From: JAHJKV01 sp963678135
Lineage (GTDB): Bacteria; Desulfobacterota; Desulfovibrionia; Desulfovibrionales; Desulfovibrionaceae
Length of the DNA: 64,000 bases
NCBI GenBank assembly: GCA_963678135.1
Contig: OY782667.1
Span: 930,001-994,000 of the forward strand
Direction of reading: 5' to 3'
Each line of letters begins with the position of its first letter. Positions within the stretch are counted from its first letter, which is position 1. The notes beneath the pieces were generated by a model. The model ran no database searches and was not told where the DNA came from. It worked only from the letters and a program-made list of their open reading frames with translations. The position numbers and the translations under genes were made by a program. Below are positions 1 through 7,408 of the stretch, in pieces.

Positions 1-1766
1 TTCGCAGTTTGGAATATCGTGGCTATGATTCAGCCGGAGTGGGCTTTGTACAAGCCAAGCAAGTGAGAAGCCTTCGCGCTTCAGGGAAACTTGCAGAGCT
101 GGAAAAAAAACTTTCCGGCCACGACAGCTCTACTGCGCTTTTTGGAATAGGGCATACTCGCTGGGCAACGCATGGTGAACCCAATGAAATAAATGCCCAC
201 CCCCATGCAGATAATTCAGGAAAATTGCTGATGATCCATAACGGGATCATTGAAAATTATCAGGAAATACGCAGTGAACTTACTGCAAAAGGCTATACTT
301 TTTATTCAGAAACAGACACCGAGTGCCTGCTGAACTTGATCTCCTTGTATCTGAATGAACACGGGGAAACACTCAAAGCACTGTCCTTGGCACTTGCAAG
401 GGTAAGCGGTACATATTCTATTGTTTTGCTCAATCAAGATGAACCTGGCACACTGTACGCAGCACGGGTCTCCTCGCCACTTTTACTGGGCATAGGCACG
501 GGGGAAAATTTCATTGCTTCAGATATTCCTGCCTTTTTACCGTACACGCGCAAAGTGGTTTTTTTAGAAGATAATGAATTGGTCAAAATCACTGCCACGC
601 ATTGGGAAGTACGGCGCGCAGATACTCTGGAACGCATCGAGAAAGAGGAGCATACTATTGCTTGGGATGTTCAATCCGCGCAAAAAGGCGGTTATAAGCA
701 TTTTATGCTCAAAGAGATATTTGAACAGCCCAAAGTCATTGCAGACTGCCTTGCAGGGCGTCTCAGCGCAAATTCCGAGGCAATCCAGCTGCCGGGGCTT
801 GATGCTTTGGCACAAGCACCAAGTCATGTCCATATCGTCGCTTGTGGCACTTCGTATCATGCTGGGCTTTGGGGCAAGTATATTTTAGAAAAATGGGCGC
901 ATATACCAGTCCAAGTCGAAATTGCTTCAGAGTTTCGCTACCGCCAGCCAGTTTTTAATGCAGAGACCTTAGTCATTGCCATCAGCCAGTCTGGCGAAAC
1001 AATGGATACTTTGGCAGGATTGCGCCTTGCTCAGAAGCAAAAACAAGAAGTGCTGGGGCTGTGCAATGTTGTTGGCTCTTCCCTTGCCAGAGAAGCAGAC
1101 CATGTTATGTACACGCAGGCCGGACCTGAAATATCGGTTGCCTCGACCAAAGCCATGTGTTCGCAGCTTACGGCACTGCTTATTCTTGCCTTATTTTGGG
1201 GCAAGCAGCGTGGTACTGTGAGCCAAGCTGAGTATTCTGACACAGTGCAAGGCCTGCACACTTTGAGCAAAGATTTAGAGCAAGCCTTGCCTCATATGCG
1301 CGAAACAGCCAAAACATTAGCCCGAAGCTATGCCAAGGCTCAAAGTTGTCTCTACCTTGGGCGTGGCTTGCAATTTCCTTTGGCTTTAGAGGGCGCGCTG
1401 AAGCTCAAGGAGCTTTCCTATATTCATGCCGAGGGCTACGCAGCAGGCGAGATGAAACATGGCCCGATTGCCCTTATTGACCCTCATTTTCCAACCATTG
1501 CTATCGCTCTTGATGATGCACTTTTCCCAAAAGTGAAGTCCAATCTTGTGGAAGTACAGGCACGCTCCGGCCCTGTGCTTGCTCTGAGCAATCCGGGCAT
1601 GAGCCTTGATGTTAATGATGTATGGGAAATTCCCCGTGCCTATGGTGCGCTGTCTACTTTTATGGTGCTGCCAGCTTTGCAACTCTTTGCCTATGAAGTC
1701 GCAGATTATCTCGGCAAAGACGTGGATCAACCTCGGAACTTAGCCAAAAGTGTAACCGTGGAGTAA
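1..1766 (+). CDS. glmS: Glutamine--fructose-6-phosphate aminotransferase (isomerizing), 5' end missing
   Basis: Converts fructose-6-phosphate and glutamine to glucosamine-6-phosphate, the first step of UDP-GlcNAc synthesis for peptidoglycan and lipopolysaccharide. The frame is open from the window edge and enters at the family motif LEYRGYDSAG. The catalytic N-terminal Cys and about 25 residues therefore lie outside the window, and the apparent TTG start at 9 is not the real start. A class II glutamine amidotransferase domain (GIGHTRWATHG, HNGIIENY) is followed by two SIS sugar-isomerase domains (AISQSGETMDT, SVASTKA). The end LAKSVTVE is the usual GlmS C-terminus. It is convergent with hflC, with only 14 bp between the stops. 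Confidence 0.97.
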   Translation, partial: RSLEYRGYDSAGVGFVQAKQVRSLRASGKLAELEKKLSGHDSSTALFGIGHTRWATHGEPNEINAHPHADNSGKLLMIHNGIIENYQEIRSELTAKGYTFYSETDTECLLNLISLYLNEHGETLKALSLALARVSGTYSIVLLNQDEPGTLYAARVSSPLLLGIGTGENFIASDIPAFLPYTRKVVFLEDNELVKITATHWEVRRADTLERIEKEEHTIAWDVQSAQKGGYKHFMLKEIFEQPKVIADCLAGRLSANSEAIQLPGLDALAQAPSHVHIVACGTSYHAGLWGKYILEKWAHIPVQVEIASEFRYRQPVFNAETLVIAISQSGETMDTLAGLRLAQKQKQEVLGLCNVVGSSLAREADHVMYTQAGPEISVASTKAMCSQLTALLILALFWGKQRGTVSQAEYSDTVQGLHTLSKDLEQALPHMRETAKTLARSYAKAQSCLYLGRGLQFPLALEGALKLKELSYIHAEGYAAGEMKHGPIALIDPHFPTIAIALDDALFPKVKSNLVEVQARSGPVLALSNPGMSLDVNDVWEIPRAYGALSTFMVLPALQLFAYEVADYLGKDVDQPRNLAKSVTVE

Positions 1767-1780
1767 AGTGGGGAGTTTTG

Positions 1781-2632
1781 TTACCTAAAATGCTTAAGAA
1801 ACGGGCTTTTGGGGGTCAGGATGATTGAAGTGTTGTCCTGCAAACTTTGTTCGTAGGCTTCTAAGCTGCGCTTAAATTCATAGAAATCAGGGGAACGCTC
1901 AAAGGCATCTGCGTATATTTTTGTGGCTTGTGCGTCGCCTTCGCCTCGAATAATCTCGGAGTCCTTACGAGCAGTTGCTAAAAGAACAGCTCGTTCTTTT
2001 TCTGCTTGCGCCCTGATTTTGGCTGCTTCTTCCTGACCTTCTGCACGGTATTCTTTGGCTTGGCGTTCACGTTCAGCACGCATACGATTATAAATGGCTC
2101 GTTCGTTTTCAGGCGGTAAATCCGTGCGTTTGATACGAACGTCCATAACCTTGATGCCAAAGGGCAAGAGAGCCTCTTGTGTGCGTTTGCTGACTTCATC
2201 CATGAGTGCTCCACGTTCCGCAGATACCACTTCATGCAATTTATAGCGTCCAAGCACTTCCCTCAGCTGGGCGCGAATCATATCATCTAAACGGGACATT
2301 GCCCCATGCACTGTTTTGAAATTACGATAAAAGGCCAGCGCATCCACAATTTTCCATTTGGCATAGGAGTCCACAACCATATTTTTTTTGTCTTCAGTAA
2401 GAATTTCTTCCGGCTTGGCATCATAGTCAAGGATACGCGCATCAAGATGAATAACATCTTGGATAAAAGGTATTTTCAAATGCAAGCCAGGGCCAAGAGA
2501 ATCAGGTGAAACCGGCTTTCCAAACTGGAGTACAATAGCTCTTTGGATTTGATCCACTGTAAAAAAGGCTTGAAAAAGAGTAATCAGGCTAATGAAGCCA
2601 ACAATAAGGAGGGTAATATTTCTTTTTTGCAT
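1781..2632 (-). CDS. hflC: HflC, SPFH/prohibitin-family membrane protein
   Basis: HflC forms with HflK a membrane complex that surrounds and modulates the FtsH protease. It has one N-terminal membrane segment (about residues 7-25) followed by an SPFH/band-7 domain beginning near TVDQIQRAIVLQFGKP. A charged helical stretch rich in E, R and A (about residues 175-240) is typical of the family. At 283 aa the length is normal. It lies 12 bp after hflK on the same strand, so the two are almost certainly one operon. Confidence 0.94.
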   Translation of the reverse strand: MQKRNITLLIVGFISLITLFQAFFTVDQIQRAIVLQFGKPVSPDSLGPGLHLKIPFIQDVIHLDARILDYDAKPEEILTEDKKNMVVDSYAKWKIVDALAFYRNFKTVHGAMSRLDDMIRAQLREVLGRYKLHEVVSAERGALMDEVSKRTQEALLPFGIKVMDVRIKRTDLPPENERAIYNRMRAERERQAKEYRAEGQEEAAKIRAQAEKERAVLLATARKDSEIIRGEGDAQATKIYADAFERSPDFYEFKRSLEAYEQSLQDNTSIILTPKSPFLKHFR

Positions 2633-2644
2633 GGTATTTTGCTC

Positions 2645-3718
2645 TTATTGGGTATTACTTTGAGAAGCATTGCCCTTGAGCCTATTCAAAGGCAGGTACG
2701 GTATGGATTTTTTGAGCGCGTCATCAGAGAGAATAAGTTTTTCCGTGTCCGGATTAGAAAGTATACGCTCCATTGTTTCCAAATACAGGCGTGTTGCAGT
2801 AACGGTCTTTGATTTGTTATATTCTTTGAGCACAGCAAGGTATCTTGAAGCATCGCCTTGCGCTTTGAGTATTTTGGTCTCTTTGTAGGCTTCAGCATCG
2901 AGAAGCATTGCTTCGGCTAAACCTCTGGCCTTTGGCAAAATATCTCGGCTATAGGCTTGAGCTTCGTTTTTCAGCCTGTCTCTGTCTTCACGTGCGGAAG
3001 TAACGTCCTTAAACGCATCAATAACTTCGTTTGGTGGATGCACATTCTGCATTTGAACGGTGACAACACGAATGCCTGTATTGTACGCATCTAAAATGGA
3101 TTGCATCAATTCAGCGGTTTCATTCATGATTCTTTGTTTATCAGAAGTAAGAGCCGCATCAATAAGGTTTTTACCTATCACCTCACGCATGGCAGCTTCT
3201 GCAGCGGACTTTACGGTTTGATCCGGATTATCCACGTTAAAAAGATAATCTTTGGCTTGCTCAAGTTGGTATTGCACGGCAAATTGTACATCAACGATGT
3301 TTTCATCTCCTGTGAGCATCAAAGACTCATCATCAACGGAATGGGTTTGCCCTTGCTGAAAATTGCGTCCACTTCCGGCTGTGCGAAAGCCTATTTCTAT
3401 ACGCCGGATTTGGTCTACGTTGGGAGTCAGGGCAGTTTCAATGGGAAAAGGAAAATGGTAATGTAGACCAGGGCCTACTTCGCGGTGATATTCACCAAAT
3501 CTTTTCACCACGCCCCGTTCAGGCGCATCGACCACAAAAATGCCGGATAAAAGCCATAAAGCAAGAACAGCAATGATACCTGCCTTAAGTCCTGGCATCT
3601 TGAATCCACCAAAATCTTTGAATTTTTTGCTGAACTCGTCAAAGTTAGGTGGGCCACCCCCAAGGGAGCCTGAATGCCTCTGCCGCTGCTGTTGTAATTT
3701 TTCCCAGTCCCAGTTCAT
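2645..3718 (-). CDS. hflK: HflK, SPFH/prohibitin-family membrane protein
   Basis: Partner of HflC in the FtsH-modulating complex. The N-terminus MNWDWEKLQQQRQR and a Gly/Pro-rich stretch (GGGPP) are typical of HflK. They precede a membrane segment (about residues 46-66) and the SPFH domain. The frame stays open upstream to 3859, but those codons have no HflK similarity, so the Met at 3718 is chosen (357 aa). No strong Shine-Dalgarno precedes it. First gene of the hflKC pair. Confidence 0.92.
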   Translation of the reverse strand: MNWDWEKLQQQRQRHSGSLGGGPPNFDEFSKKFKDFGGFKMPGLKAGIIAVLALWLLSGIFVVDAPERGVVKRFGEYHREVGPGLHYHFPFPIETALTPNVDQIRRIEIGFRTAGSGRNFQQGQTHSVDDESLMLTGDENIVDVQFAVQYQLEQAKDYLFNVDNPDQTVKSAAEAAMREVIGKNLIDAALTSDKQRIMNETAELMQSILDAYNTGIRVVTVQMQNVHPPNEVIDAFKDVTSAREDRDRLKNEAQAYSRDILPKARGLAEAMLLDAEAYKETKILKAQGDASRYLAVLKEYNKSKTVTATRLYLETMERILSNPDTEKLILSDDALKKSIPYLPLNRLKGNASQSNTQ

Positions 3719-3854
3719 GTTCTTTGAATAAACGGGATAGAGGCAGAGGTCAACAGCTACCTGCAAGAGAATAGGGCAAACGCACTTAACTTTTAGAGCG
3801 AACACCTTATTTGTTATTTTATACCCCTTCTTGCGCTTTCCTGCTCCCCCTCTT

Positions 3855-4046
3855 GTCATCCTGCGCGAAGTCGCAGGATCCAGTTCTTCCTTCTTCTCTT
3901 TTTTTCTTCTTTTTCTTATACCCCTTCTTCCTTCTTTTTTTCCTCTTTCCTTTTTCTCGCCCTCCCTTCCCCTTTCCTTCTTTTCCTACTACGTCAAAGC
4001 CTCATAGCCTTGCTCTGCTGGATTCTGCGACTTCGCGCAGAATGAC
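3855..4046. repeat. Dispersed palindromic repeat, copy A
   Basis: Two roughly 29-bp arms, at 3855-3883 and 4018-4046, are inverted relative to each other. Each arm is itself a palindrome of the type CCTGCGCGAAGTCGCAGG. The 134 bp between is pyrimidine-rich and ends in a conserved stretch (about 3990-4020) that recurs in copies B, C, D and E. This fills most of the 464-bp gap between the methyltransferase end and the hflK start; the rest, toward 4180, shows only degenerate repeat fragments. ORFs here are repeat-derived and not credible genes. Confidence 0.85.
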
Positions 4047-4182
4047 AGAGGAGGAAGCACTTGCGCGATACGCAAGGCACGGACTTCTGCGACTTACGCG
4101 TTTCAATGACAAGGAAGGTGCATTAAACAACGGAGAGGAATGGCTGAATGACAGAACAGTTAATATGCTTTTGCCCTACCCC

Positions 4183-4890
4183 CTAACTCGCCTCGCTTGG
4201 CGCAAAAATTGGTGTGAGGGGGCATTGGTCTCTAAAATCCACTCGGGCTGCAGTAAAAGCCCCTGTCCAAGGTGGAATGAGGCGACTGCTGACTAAGCGG
4301 TAGGGAAAACTTTTTTTCCATGTAGAAACAGGGCCTACGAGCACGGAATGCGCGTTTTGTGGTGTTTTGCCAGTATTAACGCTAATCATACGCTTCATCT
4401 TTGGCCAAGAATACCAATGCCCACGCCCTAGGGTTTTGTGTGTTTGATTACCGTGTGAGAGATAGTAAAAAGACCAACGGTTGAGAAAACCAACAAGAAT
4501 GCCATGTTTGGATACTCTTGCAGCTTCTCTTAGCATTGCTCCGGGATCATCACAAAATTCGAGGACTGTCCAAAGTACGGTATAGTCAAATTCATTATGC
4601 AAAAAAGGCAAACACTCTCCATTGCCCACGCTGATCTCAGCTTTATTGCCCAGCCTGCTACGCGCTGCTTTGACCATGCCCGGCGAAAGATCCAAACCCG
4701 TGATCTCAAAACCCATTTGCCACAAGGATTCCAAAAAAAATCCAGTGCCACAGCCGACTTCCAGCAGGCTGGCACCGCGCCTTGGCCAGCCAGCAACCAT
4801 ATGCTCTAATAAACGCCGTTCACAATACAGGGCGTTTTGACCAATAGGCGAAGCAAACCAGCGTTCATATTTTTCAGCATCCCAGCTCAT
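4183..4890 (-). CDS. SAM-dependent methyltransferase (class I)
   Basis: Small-molecule-type methyltransferase of 235 aa. The SAM-binding motif I LLEVGCGTGFF is at about residues 42-52, with the acidic loop GLDLSPGM following. The context LEFCDDPGAMLREAARVSKHG is typical of UbiE/COQ5-like class I enzymes. The Met at 4890 (MSWDAEKYERWF) is chosen because the longer frame upstream is repeat-derived sequence. The substrate cannot be told. It is divergent from the GDPD-family gene, separated by 239 bp that contain a solo repeat arm. Confidence 0.85.
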   Translation of the reverse strand: MSWDAEKYERWFASPIGQNALYCERRLLEHMVAGWPRRGASLLEVGCGTGFFLESLWQMGFEITGLDLSPGMVKAARSRLGNKAEISVGNGECLPFLHNEFDYTVLWTVLEFCDDPGAMLREAARVSKHGILVGFLNRWSFYYLSHGNQTHKTLGRGHWYSWPKMKRMISVNTGKTPQNAHSVLVGPVSTWKKSFPYRLVSSRLIPPWTGAFTAARVDFRDQCPLTPIFAPSEAS

Positions 4891-4977
4891 GGAAACAATA
4901 TATCCAAAAGCGCAAGGAAACTCCAGTTTTTCCTTATCATACTGTGAACTTGCACCGAATGACGAAAAAAATTGAAG

Positions 4978-5013
4978 AACTGGATTCTGCGACTTACGCG
5001 CAGAATGACAGGG
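4978..5013. repeat. Solo arm of the dispersed palindromic repeat (copy H)
   Basis: A single arm (GGATTCTGCGACTTACGCGC and the following AGAATGACAG) of the family seen complete at 3855-4046. It lies in the divergent spacer between the methyltransferase and the GDPD-family gene. Confidence 0.8.
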
Positions 5014-5129
5014 AGGAAGAGCAGATGTTTTTTGTTGTCGAGAGATTTTTATGTGTAGCCAAAAGGTACGATCTAATGATAGATTTATATTGACAGTATC
5101 AATGAAAATTACAATTAAGTTAGTTGCCA

Positions 5130-5969
5130 ATGAATCAACATGCATTAAGCCATAGACTTAGAGGTTTTGGGACTTTTGAAAATTCATCTTCTGCGTTAGT
5201 TAAGGCTTGTACATCTGAAATGAAATATCTTGAAATAGATGTGCGAGTTAGCAGTGATGGTGAATTTTTTGTGAATCATGACCCAGTGACGAATACTGAT
5301 TATTCACAGCGTGTGGTTTTAAAAAATACTCACTCATCAACTGTTCGCGAAATCTTTTTTCAAAATGGAGAGAAAATCCTTTCTCTGGCTGATGCTTTGC
5401 ATATATTTTCTCAGCGGTCTAAATTAGAACAAATTTTGTGTATAGACATTAAAGATTATGGATATGAAGAAATCCTGCTAACTCAAGTAAGAAAATTTGG
5501 CTTAGAACACAAAGTTGTTTTTATATCAGGGATTCCTCAGTCTTTAGTTTCTTTGGCCAAACTTGGCACTTTGTCGCCACTTATTTTGTCGCATTGGAAT
5601 AGCATGGCATGGGGCTTGATTGGTTCTTTATTAACCAACTTTTTGCACAACACTGTGCTTTCAATTTTTAGCTTTATTGTTTTGGGAAAGAGTAAATACT
5701 CTATGGAATTAAACCGAAAAGCTGTAGGTTTTAACTACACGATTCTACTAGATGAACTTCCAAACGAAATGATAGATATTCTTTCTCAAAATGGTGGCGG
5801 GGTTTGTGTCCACAAAACAGTGGCAACTCATAAGCTACGAAAATATTGTGAGCAGCGAAATTTATCTTTTTGGGTTTTTAGCGTATCTAATCAAAAAGAA
5901 TATAATAAATATATCTCGAAACTAGGCGTTGATGTAATATTTTGCGATAAGCAGATAAAAGGAGTTTAA
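5130..5969 (+). CDS. Glycerophosphodiester phosphodiesterase-family protein
   Basis: 279 aa with the GDPD TIM-barrel signature: H8-R9 near the start, E35 and D37 (LEIDVRVSSDG), and H50 (NHDP). These match metal and catalytic positions of phosphodiesterases that split glycerophosphodiesters into glycerol-3-phosphate and an alcohol. No signal peptide is seen, so a cytosolic location is likely, although residues about 165-190 are hydrophobic. The ATG at 5130 is preferred to the TTG two codons earlier. The gene is clearly more AT-rich than its neighbours and sits 3 bp ahead of a membrane-protein gene, so the two probably arrived and act together. A related role, such as head-group chemistry on an unusual lipid, is possible. 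Confidence 0.8.
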   Translation: MNQHALSHRLRGFGTFENSSSALVKACTSEMKYLEIDVRVSSDGEFFVNHDPVTNTDYSQRVVLKNTHSSTVREIFFQNGEKILSLADALHIFSQRSKLEQILCIDIKDYGYEEILLTQVRKFGLEHKVVFISGIPQSLVSLAKLGTLSPLILSHWNSMAWGLIGSLLTNFLHNTVLSIFSFIVLGKSKYSMELNRKAVGFNYTILLDELPNEMIDILSQNGGGVCVHKTVATHKLRKYCEQRNLSFWVFSVSNQKEYNKYISKLGVDVIFCDKQIKGV

Positions 5970-5972
5970 TCT

Positions 5973-7100
5973 ATGCTTAGTTTGCCTCTTCACCCAAAAA
6001 TATTTGACAATATTATGTACGTCATTCTGCCTGCAATAGCTGTACTTCAATGGTTAATAGTAATCCCTGTGGTGCAACGAAAGAAGCTGTGGGGGGCACT
6101 CGCTAAAATAGGGTCAATACATGCTGTGGACAAAAAAATAGCTTTTATGGATGATGGATTTTTTTTCCTGTGGAATATATCTCCTATTTTTTTTTTAGGA
6201 GTATATTATTATACTGCAAGTAATTGGCAAAATTGGGTAGCCGACTTAATTTTACTTAACAGAAATGATTTGGTTTTATGCTATAACAAACTCTATTTTT
6301 TAAGATTTCATGAAGTAGTACTATTACTGTGCGTAACAATATCAATTGTAGCCGTCTGCTACCAAATATGGAAGCAACATCAATTTAAAAAATACAACAC
6401 ATTTGTGTATTGGTGGGATATAAGAATTAGTAAAATCATTTATATCACTAGACTTTTTGCGTTATTTTATAATATGTTTTTATTCTTTTATATTCTTTTA
6501 TTTGTGTTTCATATGGGTATTTTTTTAGTCCAAGTTGTTAATCTGTCTCAGCTTAATCTAATGTTTTTTCACCCCGATAATGCAGGTGGCCTTGGTGTGA
6601 TTGGTGAAATCTCAATAGTATTGTCCAGTATTTTATTGTTTATATCAGGAATAGGGATAACTGCAATATTTGACCATAAGCACACCCAAGGGATTGTACA
6701 TACCATGTCAGATATTATGTCTTTGATTTGTATCGTTCCTGCGTGTTTTATTCTTATGTACCCAACGATCGTTAATAGTAGGTCACTGACAAACGCATTT
6801 ACGCCATTAAACATAGAGGCTGAACAGTTGCTATACATCACAATTCCGCAAGAGATTAAACAAATTATTAAAACAGAATTGCCTGCTGAGGATTGTAAGA
6901 GAAAAGTCTTATTAAATTTTGACACATGGATGGATAAAAGAAGCAGGCAAATTAAAATATTACAGGACTTGTTGCGTGTTCAATATTTTCCTATACGCAT
7001 GGGTGAATTTGTCTCTTTGGTCACATCTTTGTTTTTCCCCTTGTTTTTAGGGACATTTTTCAAACTATACAAAATTAAAATTTTGAGAGAAGACAAATAA
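5973..7100 (+). CDS. Multispanning membrane protein of unknown function
   Basis: 375 aa, not recognised. It shows about six hydrophobic segments (roughly residues 14-30, 64-80, 110-128, 165-195, 218-240 and 250-270) and a final one near residues 345-362. The loop of about 85 residues before that last segment is polar. A good ribosome site (AAAAGGAG) precedes the ATG, and the start lies 3 bp after the GDPD stop, which suggests translational coupling. Base composition is as AT-rich as the GDPD gene and unlike the flanks, consistent with acquisition as a pair. Confidence 0.75.
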   Translation: MLSLPLHPKIFDNIMYVILPAIAVLQWLIVIPVVQRKKLWGALAKIGSIHAVDKKIAFMDDGFFFLWNISPIFFLGVYYYTASNWQNWVADLILLNRNDLVLCYNKLYFLRFHEVVLLLCVTISIVAVCYQIWKQHQFKKYNTFVYWWDIRISKIIYITRLFALFYNMFLFFYILLFVFHMGIFLVQVVNLSQLNLMFFHPDNAGGLGVIGEISIVLSSILLFISGIGITAIFDHKHTQGIVHTMSDIMSLICIVPACFILMYPTIVNSRSLTNAFTPLNIEAEQLLYITIPQEIKQIIKTELPAEDCKRKVLLNFDTWMDKRSRQIKILQDLLRVQYFPIRMGEFVSLVTSLFFPLFLGTFFKLYKIKILREDK

Positions 7101-7127
7101 TAGCTGGTTTTCAGATATAGGAGATTG

Positions 7128-7177
7128 AAAAGAGAAGTTGATAACTTTACCATGCAGAGCTGGTAACGCCTCTTTTT
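7128..7177 (+). terminator. Probable intrinsic terminator after the GDPD/membrane pair
   Basis: An AAAGAG / CTCTTT outer stem and an inner TTACC / GGTAA stem are followed by a T-run (CTCTTTTTG). It lies 28 bp past the stop at 7100. Confidence 0.5.
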
Positions 7178-7350
7178 GTTAGGGTTTTATATACTCATAA
7201 AAACTTGAGTTTGCACTTGCCAGAAAAGCACAAGAGGGACTAGCGTGTGAGGGAAAAGATCAAAATGACAAGAGGGGGACAGGACAGTTATGAAGGTTTT
7301 CGCGCTTCAAATTTCAATGCGCTTGCCCTAGATTAACGATGCGACCTTTT

Positions 7351-7383
7351 AGGATAAATATGCAGATTAGGATAAATATGCAG
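7351..7383 (+). repeat. 15-bp direct repeat ahead of metH
   Basis: AGGATAAATATGCAG occurs at 7351-7365 and again at 7369-7383, an 18-bp period, ending about 25 bp before the metH start. The rest of the 308-bp gap (7101-7408) holds only the terminator and unremarkable sequence. I saw no SAM, SAH or cobalamin riboswitch in it. The repeat could be an operator or simply slippage. Confidence 0.7.
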
Positions 7384-7408
7384 AAAGTGGCTTTCAAAAG
7401 GAAAAATA

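Noticed and set aside
3811..4296. 161-aa ORF on the plus strand
   Set aside because: It translates a palindromic repeat and low-complexity pyrimidine DNA and has no coding character. The same holds for ORFs over the repeats near 27.6, 45.5, 47.6 and 58.3 kb.
7101..7408. SAM, SAH or cobalamin riboswitch upstream of metH
   Set aside because: None of the conserved core motifs could be found in the leader; only a terminator and a 15-bp direct repeat.
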